A DNA stretch of 64,000 bases from Paenibacillus sp. HB172176 (lineage in GTDB: Bacteria > Bacillota > Bacilli > Paenibacillales > Paenibacillaceae), in the NCBI RefSeq assembly GCF_011947265.1, contig NZ_JAATHD010000027.1, positions 19,284-83,283 of the forward strand. Direction: 5' to 3'. Within the stretch, counting starts at the first letter, position 1; the number at the start of each line of letters is the position of its first letter. The notes below the pieces were generated by a model, which was not told the DNA's origin, ran no database searches, and worked only from the letters and a program-made list of their open reading frames with translations. Position numbers and translations under genes: made by a program. Shown here in pieces: positions 16,258 to 26,114 of the stretch.

Positions 16258-17846
16258 CGGTAGTCACGGTATTCCTGCGGGGTAACGCCGACCAGCTTCT
16301 TGAACAAATAAGTGAAATAAGCGGTTGTTTGAATGCCGACTTGATCGGCTACCTCATACACTTTAATATTCGGGTCCTGAAGCAGCTTCTTGGCGCGCAC
16401 GATACGGGTTTCCTGCACGAATTCAGAGATCGTTCGGCCCGTTTCCTTCTTGAACAGCACGCTTAAGTAGCTGGCGTTCAAGGCGAAGTGCTCCGCCAAC
16501 TGCTTGACTGTCCAGTGCTCATGAAGCCGCTCTTCTATAAACAGGGAGATCTTGCTAATCAAATTATGCTGTTGATTCATATGCGCCTTCTGTTCGGTTT
16601 CCATGTATCGCTGAATATAGTCGGACAGCAGCTCGGCCATTTGAGACGCGTTGACGCAATCGAGCATCTGCCGCCACAGCAAGATGTTCGATTCGCCGTC
16701 GGGCTCCTTCCTCCATTTCAAATGGCGGACGAGCTCGCTCAAGAAGCTCATTCCCGAGGCTTGGGCATAAGCGAACGAAGTATTCTCGGTCGCGAGCAGC
16801 GCTTCTCTGATCTGGTTCATGTAATCGGAAACTTGCTCCGAGTCGCCGATCTCCAAACGCTTCAACAAGCCCGGAACGAATTCGTCGCGCATGCGGTATG
16901 CCGTGAAATCGCCGCTCTCCGCCTCGTCGGCGTAGACGATTCCCCCGCTGGCCATCAGTCTGGACTTGGCCATGCTGAATCGAATTTCTCTATATAAGAG
17001 CGGGGCATCCTTCCAATCGAAGCCTTCGCGGCTGCAGCCGATGGTGACGGCGGCTCCATACTGTTCATGCATCATCGTCTGGATGAATTGGAGCTGCTTC
17101 TCCGCTTTCACTCGCTCGGACGGCGACGGATTGATATGCAGCGCAACGAACTCGTCGGGAGATGTCTGCGCCAGCCAGATCGAGTTATTGTTGGACAAGC
17201 CGATCTCTGCCGTCTGTTTGAAGCCGTTCCCTAACAGCATGCGCTTCTTCGCCTCCAAGCCTGACGAGAGATAACGATCCAGGCCAATCACGATAATCTG
17301 AAAGCCCAGGCTTAAATCGGGCAAAGCGAGCAGATCCTCCCAAGAGGCATGAAGCTCATCGTTCGGAACGGAATCTGCAATAAGATCGGTGACGAATCTC
17401 TCTTTCACGAGCTTCGCGCTTTCAGACACCTTCTTCTCCAGCTCCAAGGTCTGCTCAACGACCTCTCTTCGCATAGCGATGACAGTGCGGAAGCTTTGCA
17501 GCCGGGCCGTGACCTCCTCCGTCTTGAGCGGCTTCAGCACATAAGCTTGGGCTCCCACATGAATCGCGTCCTGCACAAATTCGAATTCATTGTAGCCGCT
17601 GATCATCAGAATTTGAATATGCGGATGTATCCGCTTGGCTTCCGCCGCAAGCTCGATGCCAGTCATGCCGGGCATGGATACGTCGGAGATGAGCACGTCG
17701 AAGTGCGAGCGTTGCAGCATGTCCAACGCCTCTTCGCCGGATTCCGAGGTTAACGGAGCGGAGAATCCAAGCTTCTCCCATTCAATGAATCGGACCAACC
17801 CTTGTATATGCGAAATTTCATCGTCTACGATAAGTACATTCAGCAT
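16236..17846 (-). CDS. YesN-type response regulator with AraC output domain
   Basis: A 536-residue response regulator. The receiver domain spans about residues 1-125 with the acidic pair DDE near 8-10, the phospho-acceptor Asp in VLISDVSMPGMTG (residue 55 or nearby) and Lys in YVLKPLK. A middle region of about 280 residues follows, then a C-terminal AraC double HTH (LAEHFALNASYLSVLFKKETG, VADQVGIQTTAYFTYLFKKLVG). It starts two bases after the kinase stop with GGGGAG upstream. Together they form a YesMN-type pair, which in Bacillus and Paenibacillus commonly senses oligosaccharides for the adjacent ABC importer. Confidence 0.94.
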   Translation of the reverse strand: MLNVLIVDDEISHIQGLVRFIEWEKLGFSAPLTSESGEEALDMLQRSHFDVLISDVSMPGMTGIELAAEAKRIHPHIQILMISGYNEFEFVQDAIHVGAQAYVLKPLKTEEVTARLQSFRTVIAMRREVVEQTLELEKKVSESAKLVKERFVTDLIADSVPNDELHASWEDLLALPDLSLGFQIIVIGLDRYLSSGLEAKKRMLLGNGFKQTAEIGLSNNNSIWLAQTSPDEFVALHINPSPSERVKAEKQLQFIQTMMHEQYGAAVTIGCSREGFDWKDAPLLYREIRFSMAKSRLMASGGIVYADEAESGDFTAYRMRDEFVPGLLKRLEIGDSEQVSDYMNQIREALLATENTSFAYAQASGMSFLSELVRHLKWRKEPDGESNILLWRQMLDCVNASQMAELLSDYIQRYMETEQKAHMNQQHNLISKISLFIEERLHEHWTVKQLAEHFALNASYLSVLFKKETGRTISEFVQETRIVRAKKLLQDPNIKVYEVADQVGIQTTAYFTYLFKKLVGVTPQEYRDYRYSPEDA

Positions 17847-17848
17847 CG

Positions 17849-19645
17849 CTAGCTCCCCTTTCTCATAGATGGTTCAGCCTGACAAGCCGGGAAGTCGATC
17901 GTAACGAGCGTCCACTCGCCCAAAGCGCTTTCAAAGGTATAATCGGCATCGGCGCCGAAGTAGAGCGTCAGCCTATCCTTGATATTGGCTGAGCCGAAGC
18001 CGTTGCCTTTACCTGCATGGACGCCTTCGGAGAGCTGCCGCAACAGGTTCTCGGGGATGCCCTGCCCATTGTCGTACACCGACATCGCGACTCTTCCATT
18101 TTGTCTCTTGATGGAGATTCGGATAACCGCATCCTGCTTGCGAATAATTCCGCCGTGCAGATAGCTGTTCTCCACAATCGGCTGAAGCACAGTCTTGATC
18201 GTATATAGCTCAAGCGCTGATTCATCGATCTTCCATTCGATGCGCACCTTGCCGGGATAACGGAATTGACAAATGTCCAGGTAGGCCTTCACATGCTCGA
18301 CTTCGTCACGAATCCGAATAACGCTGATCTGATTATTAAGCGTGAGACGGTAGAAGGTTGTCAGTGAATCGATAATTTGAATTTGCTCCTCATCCTGCGC
18401 GTCCATCGCTCTCCAGCGAAGCAATCCGAGCGAATTGTATATGAAATGAGGATTGATTTGGGCTTGCAACGCTTTGAAAGCCTGTTCCTTCTCTTGCAGT
18501 CCTGCTTGTGTAATATCTTCCACGAGCTTGCCAAGACGTTCGGACATCAGATTGAACATATTCTCCAGCTCTCCAAGCTCATCTCTTTCGTTGTACCGGA
18601 TCGCGGCCTCGAACTCCCCGCGTGACAGATCGCCCATTCGATAGCCGAGCTTGCGTATACGGCGCACGATGTTTTGCACGACAGTCAGCATTAAGGAAAC
18701 GGATAGCAATAGAAAAAATATGGTTATTCCGATAATAAGGAGAAGGATCGTGCGATTCTGGGCGCTTAGCTGCTTCATTGCGGTTGACGTCACGACGTTC
18801 CAGCCTGACGAGAGCGGTTTGACGATCAACAGCTCACGACTGTTCGAGAGATCCAGCCAATCATCCTTGCCGGTGCTGTCGCTCGTGGGCGTGCCCGGCC
18901 ATTCGCTTAGCGCGAGCCGCTCTCCGATATATCCCCGGTCCGTCGAAGCAAGGATTCGCCGATCATGATCGACAATGAATAGACTTCCCTTGTCATGGAA
19001 GGGATGATCGAGAAGCTCTCCGAACACGACATCATAGTTTAGCAAAATATAAACGAGACCCAGCGGTGTGCCCGTGCGGTCGATAATCTTATGCGTGATG
19101 TAGCTTCGCTTGGCGTTGCCGGGCACGCTCCTCCACCTGAGAGAGTCGCTCGATGCAATGGCTTCCCGGTACCAGGAGCTTTCATCCTGTCCGGCAATCC
19201 TTCTATTCTCCGGGCGCCATAAGAGTTGACCGTCTTGAACGAGTGTATCATTCGTGTGGTAGATGCGGAAATCGACAATTCCCGGCAAATACTTGCTCGT
19301 AATCAGGAAGGTGCGGTCCACGTAATTGACGGTATCCACGACTTCAGCCATATCGTCATATTGCCTCGCGAGACGAGCGACCAATTCGCCGTCAGTAGCC
19401 GTTCGAACGGCTAGAAGGTCATAGCTCCGTTTGCTGAAATCGACGATCTGGGCGGTCTGTCGCGCGGTTTCGTCCACGGCAGACAAGTAGCTGCGATGAA
19501 AGCCTTGAAAGATCATATATACGGCGCCGCTTCCGAGCAATAATGTCGGCAGCAGAAGGATGAGCACGTATAGAGCCAATAGTTTGCCGCGCAGACTCAT
19601 GCCGCGCGTAAATCGAATGATCCATCTCGCGAAAGAGATACGCAT
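17849..19645 (-). CDS. YesM-type sensor histidine kinase
   Basis: A 598-residue membrane kinase. A first membrane helix (about residues 22-44) and a second (about 297-320) flank a large extracellular sensor domain. A HAMP domain follows. The histidine-kinase block with the phospho-acceptor His is in ALQAQINPHFIYNSLGLLRW, and the C-terminal ATPase has the N box (VLQPIVENSYLHG) and G boxes (YDNGQGIP, GFGSANIKDRL). ATG 19645 is preferred to ATG 19654 because AAAGGAG then has a nine-base spacing. It is cotranscribed with the response regulator and lies downstream of the importer genes. Confidence 0.94.
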   Translation of the reverse strand: MRISFARWIIRFTRGMSLRGKLLALYVLILLLPTLLLGSGAVYMIFQGFHRSYLSAVDETARQTAQIVDFSKRSYDLLAVRTATDGELVARLARQYDDMAEVVDTVNYVDRTFLITSKYLPGIVDFRIYHTNDTLVQDGQLLWRPENRRIAGQDESSWYREAIASSDSLRWRSVPGNAKRSYITHKIIDRTGTPLGLVYILLNYDVVFGELLDHPFHDKGSLFIVDHDRRILASTDRGYIGERLALSEWPGTPTSDSTGKDDWLDLSNSRELLIVKPLSSGWNVVTSTAMKQLSAQNRTILLLIIGITIFFLLLSVSLMLTVVQNIVRRIRKLGYRMGDLSRGEFEAAIRYNERDELGELENMFNLMSERLGKLVEDITQAGLQEKEQAFKALQAQINPHFIYNSLGLLRWRAMDAQDEEQIQIIDSLTTFYRLTLNNQISVIRIRDEVEHVKAYLDICQFRYPGKVRIEWKIDESALELYTIKTVLQPIVENSYLHGGIIRKQDAVIRISIKRQNGRVAMSVYDNGQGIPENLLRQLSEGVHAGKGNGFGSANIKDRLTLYFGADADYTFESALGEWTLVTIDFPACQAEPSMRKGS

Positions 19646-19719
19646 GCCGATCATCTCCTTTCCAGTTGCTATGCGGTGCGGCTAATCAGCAAGGGTTGTT
19701 TGTCTATTATACAGCGGAC

Positions 19720-19752
19720 GGAAGGGAAGCCGGCAATTCCGGCTTCCCTTCC
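19720..19752 (-). other. Perfect 14-bp stem-loop between importer and kinase genes
   Basis: GGAAGGGAAGCCGG pairs perfectly with CCGGCTTCCCTTCC across a five-base loop, 31 bases after the solute-binding protein gene on the minus strand. No T-run follows. Such stem-loops after solute-binding protein genes often stabilise that part of the mRNA or partly terminate, setting a lower level for downstream genes. Confidence 0.6.
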
Positions 19753-19782
19753 GCTACGACCCGACTGCGCCGTATATATGAA

Positions 19783-21483
19783 CTATTCTCCGTATTGCTC
19801 CTTCAGAAGCTGATGCCATTCATCCTTCAGCTCTCCCCAATGCGCGCGCTTATCAAGAGCGGATTGGAACTCATTCCAGGCAGATTCGAAAGCATTGTCG
19901 TCCTTGGCCATCATTAATTTGGCTTTGAATTCCTTTCTTACATTCTCAAGCTCGGGCAAATATTTCTCCCATAGGCTGCCGGGTTCAGACTTGACCATAT
20001 CTTGAGGTTCCGCGACCCGGATTCCGCCCATCTTGCCGATGGCTACCGTGAAGTCGATCGTCTTCTGCCGACCGGCTACCGTATCGGTAGCGGCGTAATT
20101 CCACCATGGATACCACTCGTTGCTATAAGAAGATGTTGCATAGAGTTCGGGCGTCGTGCTCGCTTTCTTCGCTGCATCGCCGGAATCATGCAGCTGCTGA
20201 TAATTATCGTCGATATAATGCCATTTGCCCAGCGGCTGATCCACCCAATCCCAGAAAACGCCGGCAGGACCGCCGTCAATCTCTTGCTGCATTTCCGGTT
20301 TCGGCTGAAGCGAATAATCGAAGAAGGCGAGAATCGCATCCAGGTTTTTCGTGTTTTTGCTAATATATACATCATCGCCCGGGTATGGATTAACAATTTG
20401 GTTAATGCCGATCTTATCCACGCCCGGCACCTTCGGATATGGAACCGTTTGGTAGTACCAGGCAGGTTCCGTCGGTCCGTTCAGAACTTCCCAGATATGG
20501 GCGTCCATGTTGAAGAATCCGCCCGCGTTCATGGCAATTCGTCCAGACTGATTTTTTTCCTTGTAACGTTCAATTTTGTCTGTGATGGCTTCCTTGTCGA
20601 TCAAGCCTTCGCGATACATCTTGTTCATCCAGCGATAAGCTTCTTTGTATTGAGGGTTGTCGTAGATGAACAGATAGTCATCGCCCTGCTTCTCTACCGG
20701 AATAACGCCGCCGGCAGTACCGGTGGAAACTCCGAACGTGCTCAATATGACATTCTCGTCATTGGCGTCCGACAGGAAGCTGAGCGGGATGAGCTTGTTG
20801 CCCGAAGCGTCGGTCTGTTCGCTCGCCGCCCGCAAATATTGCTCGACTCCTTCTATCGTCGCCAAATCCGCATCCTTCATGCCGGCTTTCTCCAGAACGT
20901 CCTCCCGGACGAACCAGCCAAGAGAAGCCCAGCCCGGCCATGGATCTTCCGGATTCTGATCAAACCAGGTTGGAATCGACCAGATGTGACCGTCTTTATC
21001 TTTCATCGCCTCCAGATATTCCTTCGGAATGGATGCGAGTCCAGGGTATTTGTCGGGCATGTCGAAATATTGCTCAAGCGGCTGGATCGTGTTTGAGCGA
21101 ATCATCGATGTATTAATCACATCGCTTCGTCCGAAGATGGCCGCATCCTCGAAGCCGCCGGTGTTCAGTTTCAGATTGAGCGCCGTGGAGGCATCGCCCT
21201 GCGTGGATTCGATCTGAACGTCGACGAAGGGCTCGTTCTCTCTCCAATATTTCTGCATCAGGCTTTCATTGTTGACAGTGGTCGTCCATCCGAGCCACAG
21301 GTTAAACATGCCTGCTTGCTGCTTATCGCCCTCCGCTGTCTGCTCGTTCTGTCCCGAAGATTGCGAAGGGTTGTTCGTGCTTGCGTTGTTGCCGCCTCCG
21401 CCCGAGCAGGCGGTCAAGGCCAACATCATCGCGGCAAGAGCGCCGGCCATCGTCTGTTTTGCATGGAATGCTCGACTGATCAT
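19783..21483 (-). CDS. ABC transporter extracellular solute-binding lipoprotein
   Basis: A 566-residue sugar-binding lipoprotein. The signal peptide ends in the lipobox LTAC with Cys26, followed by a Gly/Asn/Ser-rich linker. The mature protein is of the large family 1 type found with LplBC permeases (TWFDQNPEDPWPGWASLGWFVREDVLEKAG). It should deliver an oligosaccharide to the two permeases encoded just upstream. No ATPase gene is adjacent, as usual for this class, which shares an MsmK-type ATPase encoded elsewhere. The ribosome binding site (GGGGAAACA) is weak. Confidence 0.92.
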   Translation of the reverse strand: MISRAFHAKQTMAGALAAMMLALTACSGGGGNNASTNNPSQSSGQNEQTAEGDKQQAGMFNLWLGWTTTVNNESLMQKYWRENEPFVDVQIESTQGDASTALNLKLNTGGFEDAAIFGRSDVINTSMIRSNTIQPLEQYFDMPDKYPGLASIPKEYLEAMKDKDGHIWSIPTWFDQNPEDPWPGWASLGWFVREDVLEKAGMKDADLATIEGVEQYLRAASEQTDASGNKLIPLSFLSDANDENVILSTFGVSTGTAGGVIPVEKQGDDYLFIYDNPQYKEAYRWMNKMYREGLIDKEAITDKIERYKEKNQSGRIAMNAGGFFNMDAHIWEVLNGPTEPAWYYQTVPYPKVPGVDKIGINQIVNPYPGDDVYISKNTKNLDAILAFFDYSLQPKPEMQQEIDGGPAGVFWDWVDQPLGKWHYIDDNYQQLHDSGDAAKKASTTPELYATSSYSNEWYPWWNYAATDTVAGRQKTIDFTVAIGKMGGIRVAEPQDMVKSEPGSLWEKYLPELENVRKEFKAKLMMAKDDNAFESAWNEFQSALDKRAHWGELKDEWHQLLKEQYGE

Positions 21484-21565
21484 TCTTTGTTTCCCCTCTC
21501 TGTATTGTTATTTTTGGTATATGTGGTGAATCCTTATACCCTGGCGGGATAAGATCAGATGTGCA

Positions 21566-22462
21566 TCAGCCCTTCACGGAGCCAATCAATACGCCTTTGA
21601 CGAAAAATCTCTGGAGGAACGGATAGACGCATAGAATGGGAAGCGTACTGACCATGACCGTCGCCATTTTGACGGACATTAATGTCACATTAGACAGATC
21701 ACTGCCCCTCGCGAGCGCTTCCACATTGTTATTGGAGCCCATGACAACCGAAATATTCTGGGCGGACAACAGCTGTTGCAGAAAGGTTTGAACCGGAATC
21801 AGATCCTGATCCGAGACGAAGAAGGCGCCTGCGAACCAATCGTTCCAATGCATGACTCCCGTGAAGAGGCCAAGCGCGGCCAGCATGGGCTTGGACAATG
21901 GAAGAATGATGGAGAACAGCACTCTTGGCGGCTTGGCTCCGTCGATCTCGGCAGATTCGATCAGCGATTCGGGAATGCCGTGAATGAACTTCAGCATGAC
22001 GAACATGTTCCAGGCAGAGAAGGCGCTCGGCCATATATAGACCCAGAACGTGTTAATCAGCGACAGGCTATACAATTGAATATAGAATGGAATCAGGCCG
22101 CCGTTGAACAACATCGTAATCAGCACAAATGTCAGCAGCGTCTTTCTGCCCGGCATCAGTCTGTAAGACAAAGCGAATGCGGCAAGAAGGGTTATCATCA
22201 GACCGCATACCGTGCCGACGATTGTCCTTAAAATCGTGATGAGATAAGCATGTTGTATGACCGAGTTGCCAAGCACAATTTGAAAATTCGCCAGGGTGAA
22301 ATTCCGAGGCCACAAGTATACACCTCCCTTGGCAGCGTCGCTTCCCACGTTGAGAGATATCGCCAGCATGTACATGAAGGGATACAGCACTGACAGGCAA
22401 AGCAACAATAAGAACAGAGTAATAAGCAGTTGACCAACCTTTTCGCTTGTCGAACGTTTCAT
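21566..22462 (-). CDS. Carbohydrate ABC transporter permease (LplC/YtcP type)
   Basis: A 298-residue inner-membrane permease with six predicted helices. The EAA loop that contacts the ATPase is IDGAKPPRVLFSIILPLSKPMLAALGLF near residue 185-210. The C terminus (FVKGVLIGSVKG) is typical of the LplC/YtcP group. It starts three bases after the stop of the partner permease, indicating tight coupling. Confidence 0.94.
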   Translation of the reverse strand: MKRSTSEKVGQLLITLFLLLLCLSVLYPFMYMLAISLNVGSDAAKGGVYLWPRNFTLANFQIVLGNSVIQHAYLITILRTIVGTVCGLMITLLAAFALSYRLMPGRKTLLTFVLITMLFNGGLIPFYIQLYSLSLINTFWVYIWPSAFSAWNMFVMLKFIHGIPESLIESAEIDGAKPPRVLFSIILPLSKPMLAALGLFTGVMHWNDWFAGAFFVSDQDLIPVQTFLQQLLSAQNISVVMGSNNNVEALARGSDLSNVTLMSVKMATVMVSTLPILCVYPFLQRFFVKGVLIGSVKG

Positions 22463-22465
22463 GAG

Positions 22466-23359
22466 TTACCAGAGCCCCTCCCCATTGATTCTTCTAGCTG
22501 TTTGATTCGTGACGAGGACGAGAATCAAGCTGATGCCCGAAGATAATAATCCGACCGCTGTAGCGATGCTAAAGTAGCCTTGCTGCAGACCGGTTCGAAG
22601 AATATACGTGTCCAGAACATCCGCAACCGGTTGATTGGCCGGGTTCATGAGCGGATAGATTTGATCCATGCCAACTGTGATGAGGCTAGGCATGCTTAGA
22701 ATGAGAACGATGGAAATTGTCGGAAGAATGCCAGGGAACGTAATATGCCGAATCTGGGCGAGTCGTCCTGCTCCTTCAACCTTTGCAGCTTCATAGAGCT
22801 GCGGGTCAATCGTTGTAATCGCGGCCAGATACAGAATCGTATTCCAGCCGACTTCCTTCCATAAGCCGCTGATAACAATCATGGGTCGGAACCATTCGGT
22901 CGACCCTAGGAAGAAAACAGGATCGCCGCCCAGGGACACGATAATCTGATTAACAAGTCCATTGTCCAGAGTTAGCAGCGATTGCAGAATGTAAGCGACC
23001 ACGATCCATGAGAAGAAATGGGGCAGATAGCTTACGGATTGCACGAAACGCTTCAAGCTGCCGCGACTGACTTCATTGATCATCAGAGCCAGCAGGATCG
23101 GAGCGGGAAAGCCGGTTATGAATTTCAGGAACGCGATGTACACCGTATTTCTCACCACGAGCCAGAATTGGCTGTCTTTCAGAAACTCGAAATTTTCAAA
23201 GCCGGTCCACGGGCTGTTCCAGATTGTATAGCCGATATGGAAATCTTTGAATGCGACCTGAATGCCTGCCATTGGGACATAGCTGAACAGAAGCAGTAGA
23301 ATAACGGCTGGCGCAACCATTAGAAATTGCCAGCGATACTTGATTAATGCTGCAAACAT
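22466..23359 (-). CDS. Carbohydrate ABC transporter permease (LplB/YteP type)
   Basis: A 297-residue permease with six predicted helices and the LplB-type N terminus (LLLLFSYVPMAGIQVAFKDF). The EAA loop is AAKVEGAGRLAQIRHITFPGILP. ATG 23359 is chosen because GAGGTGA lies five bases before it, rather than a GTG three codons upstream. It is the first importer gene, 86 bases downstream of the beta-mannosidase on the same strand. Confidence 0.94.
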   Translation of the reverse strand: MFAALIKYRWQFLMVAPAVILLLLFSYVPMAGIQVAFKDFHIGYTIWNSPWTGFENFEFLKDSQFWLVVRNTVYIAFLKFITGFPAPILLALMINEVSRGSLKRFVQSVSYLPHFFSWIVVAYILQSLLTLDNGLVNQIIVSLGGDPVFFLGSTEWFRPMIVISGLWKEVGWNTILYLAAITTIDPQLYEAAKVEGAGRLAQIRHITFPGILPTISIVLILSMPSLITVGMDQIYPLMNPANQPVADVLDTYILRTGLQQGYFSIATAVGLLSSGISLILVLVTNQTARRINGEGLW

Positions 23360-23445
23360 TGTGATCACCTCTCTCTATCCTATTGTAAGGATAGAGGCGA
23401 GGCGAGACTACGCAACAATGATTGGATTTCTATCGTTATGTTTGC

Positions 23446-25917
23446 TTATTCGAACGTATCGTATAAGCTGGTAACTGTGAGCTGCTCCCTGAAGGTCTGC
23501 AGCGATAGCGGCTCGGACAAGCTGTTCTTCGGAACAACAACCCTCTTCGAACATCCGGCTGACAGATCGAATACATTGTCGCTCCACCTGGCATCTGCCG
23601 TCTCCAGCTCAAGCCACACAAATTTGGCGAATGAGCTGCTTTCCAGCATGACGGAGAAGCTGTCCGGGTCTTCGCTTACTTGTACGTTAATCTCCGGATC
23701 GAGGAAGTCGAAATGCTTGGCCTTCACGAATAGCACCGTGCCGGAGCTCGTCGTACCTTCGCCGCCGTCGAACTCAAATTCGAGATAGCTCTGGCTCAGC
23801 AGCCGCCGGTTCGTCAATATGTCCGAGAAGTCCAGCGAGACGATCTCTTCCGTGGATAACGCGCCCAGCGACACCTCGACTTCCCCGAGCTGGAGGACTT
23901 CCGCATTGCGGTTCAGCAGCTTCCAGCGAAGCTGACCGCGGACGCCATGCAAGGTTTCGTTGGTAACATGCAGAGCTACGCTTGTTCCTTCCTCGAGAGC
24001 GGAAGCCAGCACCGGCGCGAAGAATCGCTTGGCGGCATGATGCGTCGCCTTCCACCTGCCGAAGTAATCCAGACTCGACCAGGATGCTCCGGGCCAAATG
24101 TCGTTGAGCTGCCAATAGACCGCGCCCATGCATCTGCCGCGATTGCGCCTCCAATGCTCAACGCCGACTCTCATGCCCTCGGCTTGTATGAGCTGAGAGA
24201 CGTACAGCAGCGTTTCGAAGCTCCTCGGATATTTGAAATATTCGCTGATGTAGAACATAATTTTCTCGTTGCCGGTGCCGTTCTTCTGATGGGCCTCCAT
24301 AACTCGCGAGAATATGTTCCGGTCCTCGGGCAAGGTGAACGTCTCTACCGTCTTCAGGGATGGGAAGGATTGCAGACCGAATTCGGACATGAAGCGGGGA
24401 TGCAGCGTCCTATATTCCGTAATCGGCTTCCGTCCGTGCCAGACATCCCAATAGTGCATGTCGCCGATATGCTCATTGTTCGGATCGTCAATGCCGCCCT
24501 TGGAGGACGGAGACGATACCAGATAGGATGTACTCGGATCCAGAGATTGGGACAGCTCCGGCAGAAATGCCTCGAATTGCTTCAGATAATCATCTCTTTG
24601 CTTCTCGCCGTAACGCTCGGTCCAACCCCAATACGCCCAAGCATATTCCAGCTCGTTATTTCCGCTCCACAGGCCGAGCGAGGCGTGGTGACGAATACGC
24701 TTCATATTATCGATGGTCTCGAGTCGGATATTCTCTTTAAATTCGTCGTTGAAGTCATAAGCGCCGCAAGCGTACAAATGATCCTGCCAGACAATCAGGC
24801 CGTGCCGATCACACAAATCATAGAAGTAGTCGTCAGCATAATAGCCTCCGCCCCACACACGGATACAGTTGTAATTAGCCTCAACACAGCTTTGAATGAG
24901 CGCCTCCATTCGTTCGGCGCTGCGGCGTCCGAAGATATTGTCCTCCGGAATGAAGTTGGCGCCCATCGCGAAGATGGCATGACCATTCACCTCGAAGGCA
25001 AACGATTCTCCCCACTCATCGGGCTGCCGGACAACATGCAAGGTACGAAGACCGATATTCATCGATCGTTCGTCTGCCATCCGTTCTCCGGATAGCAATT
25101 GAATTTGCAGCTTGTACAGGGGCTGTTTGCCAAGATTATTCGGCCACCATAGCTCGGGGTTGTCAATGTCGAAGACAAGATTGTTGGATTCGCCGACATC
25201 CCGTATGGAACTCTTCAACGTTCGGCCATCCGGCGTCTCGATGACAGCTTCAAGCAACAGGTCCGAGTCGGGGGTCCAAATTTCCAGGCATGCGGCGATT
25301 TCCACTTTGACTTTGTCGTCCTCATGCTTCTGCGTGATGTAGATATCCTCAATTCTTCCGTAATCGAAGCCGCAGATGCTAATATCCCGCCATATGCCCA
25401 TATCGGGCAGCTTTGGTCCCCAGTCCCAGCCAAACATGCTGTGCGCTTTGCGCAGATGGGATATGCCCGGCACGGCGTCGGCGCAGCTTGTCAGGTGGAG
25501 CTTCTCGTCCATAGCGAGCACGTAGTTCGTAGCCGAACGGATGATGACATGGATGTCATTGCGGCCTTCGGACAATAGCTGCTTCACATCGGCCTCGTAC
25601 GTCCGATGCATATTATTCGTCTGCAATACGGCTTTATCATTGATGTACACCTCGCACAGCGTATCAAGTCCCTCGCAGCGAAGCAGCACGCGATCCCGCA
25701 GCAGCATATTTCCGTCGACGACGAAGCTGCGCCGATACTCATAGTCATACTTGGTCTGTTCCAAAACATCCCATTCATTGTCCCGGAAATAGGGATCTTT
25801 CATCTTGCCCGCGGACAGAAGATCATGGAATACGGAGCCTGGAACAACTGCCTCAATCCATTCCGTCTCCTCCGTTTGCTTCATTGCCCATTTGCCGCTC
25901 AGCGTTATTGCGTTCAT
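23446..25917 (-). CDS. Beta-mannosidase, glycoside hydrolase family 2
   Basis: An 823-residue GH2 enzyme of the beta-mannosidase branch. The N-terminal sugar-binding domain (LSGKWAMKQTEETEWIEAVVPGSV), the immunoglobulin-like domain and the TIM barrel follow in order. The acid/base Glu lies in LWSGNNELEYAWA near residue 422, and the nucleophile Glu in MSEFGLQSFPS near residue 511. No signal peptide is visible, so it acts on imported oligosaccharides. ATG 25917 is preferred to a TTG at 25962, which would add 15 unsupported residues. It leads a minus-strand operon with the importer and YesMN pair. Confidence 0.93.
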   Translation of the reverse strand: MNAITLSGKWAMKQTEETEWIEAVVPGSVFHDLLSAGKMKDPYFRDNEWDVLEQTKYDYEYRRSFVVDGNMLLRDRVLLRCEGLDTLCEVYINDKAVLQTNNMHRTYEADVKQLLSEGRNDIHVIIRSATNYVLAMDEKLHLTSCADAVPGISHLRKAHSMFGWDWGPKLPDMGIWRDISICGFDYGRIEDIYITQKHEDDKVKVEIAACLEIWTPDSDLLLEAVIETPDGRTLKSSIRDVGESNNLVFDIDNPELWWPNNLGKQPLYKLQIQLLSGERMADERSMNIGLRTLHVVRQPDEWGESFAFEVNGHAIFAMGANFIPEDNIFGRRSAERMEALIQSCVEANYNCIRVWGGGYYADDYFYDLCDRHGLIVWQDHLYACGAYDFNDEFKENIRLETIDNMKRIRHHASLGLWSGNNELEYAWAYWGWTERYGEKQRDDYLKQFEAFLPELSQSLDPSTSYLVSSPSSKGGIDDPNNEHIGDMHYWDVWHGRKPITEYRTLHPRFMSEFGLQSFPSLKTVETFTLPEDRNIFSRVMEAHQKNGTGNEKIMFYISEYFKYPRSFETLLYVSQLIQAEGMRVGVEHWRRNRGRCMGAVYWQLNDIWPGASWSSLDYFGRWKATHHAAKRFFAPVLASALEEGTSVALHVTNETLHGVRGQLRWKLLNRNAEVLQLGEVEVSLGALSTEEIVSLDFSDILTNRRLLSQSYLEFEFDGGEGTTSSGTVLFVKAKHFDFLDPEINVQVSEDPDSFSVMLESSSFAKFVWLELETADARWSDNVFDLSAGCSKRVVVPKNSLSEPLSLQTFREQLTVTSLYDTFE

Positions 25918-25970
25918 GCTTATCAACCTACTTTCGAATCGTGAATTTGAATTGTGCTGCAATGCTGCCG

Positions 25971-26009
25971 CTCGTTATGCCATGATCTGCAAAATCAGGC
26001 AGTAACGAG
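25971..26009. promoter_or_regulatory. Candidate operator between beta-mannosidase and araC
   Basis: CTCGTTA-TGCC and GGCA-GTAACGAG form an inverted repeat (one bulged base) around a 16-base centre, in the divergent promoter region. It is a plausible regulator site for either gene, by position only. Confidence 0.35.
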
Positions 26010-26114
26010 TCGATCGTAGCACTCACTATCGAATTCAGTCTTGTTATGCCTTTTCATTTTTTGTGCTATAGTAACATGAACATCGATTCGAGTATCCTGA
26101 TAGAGGAGGTTGCC

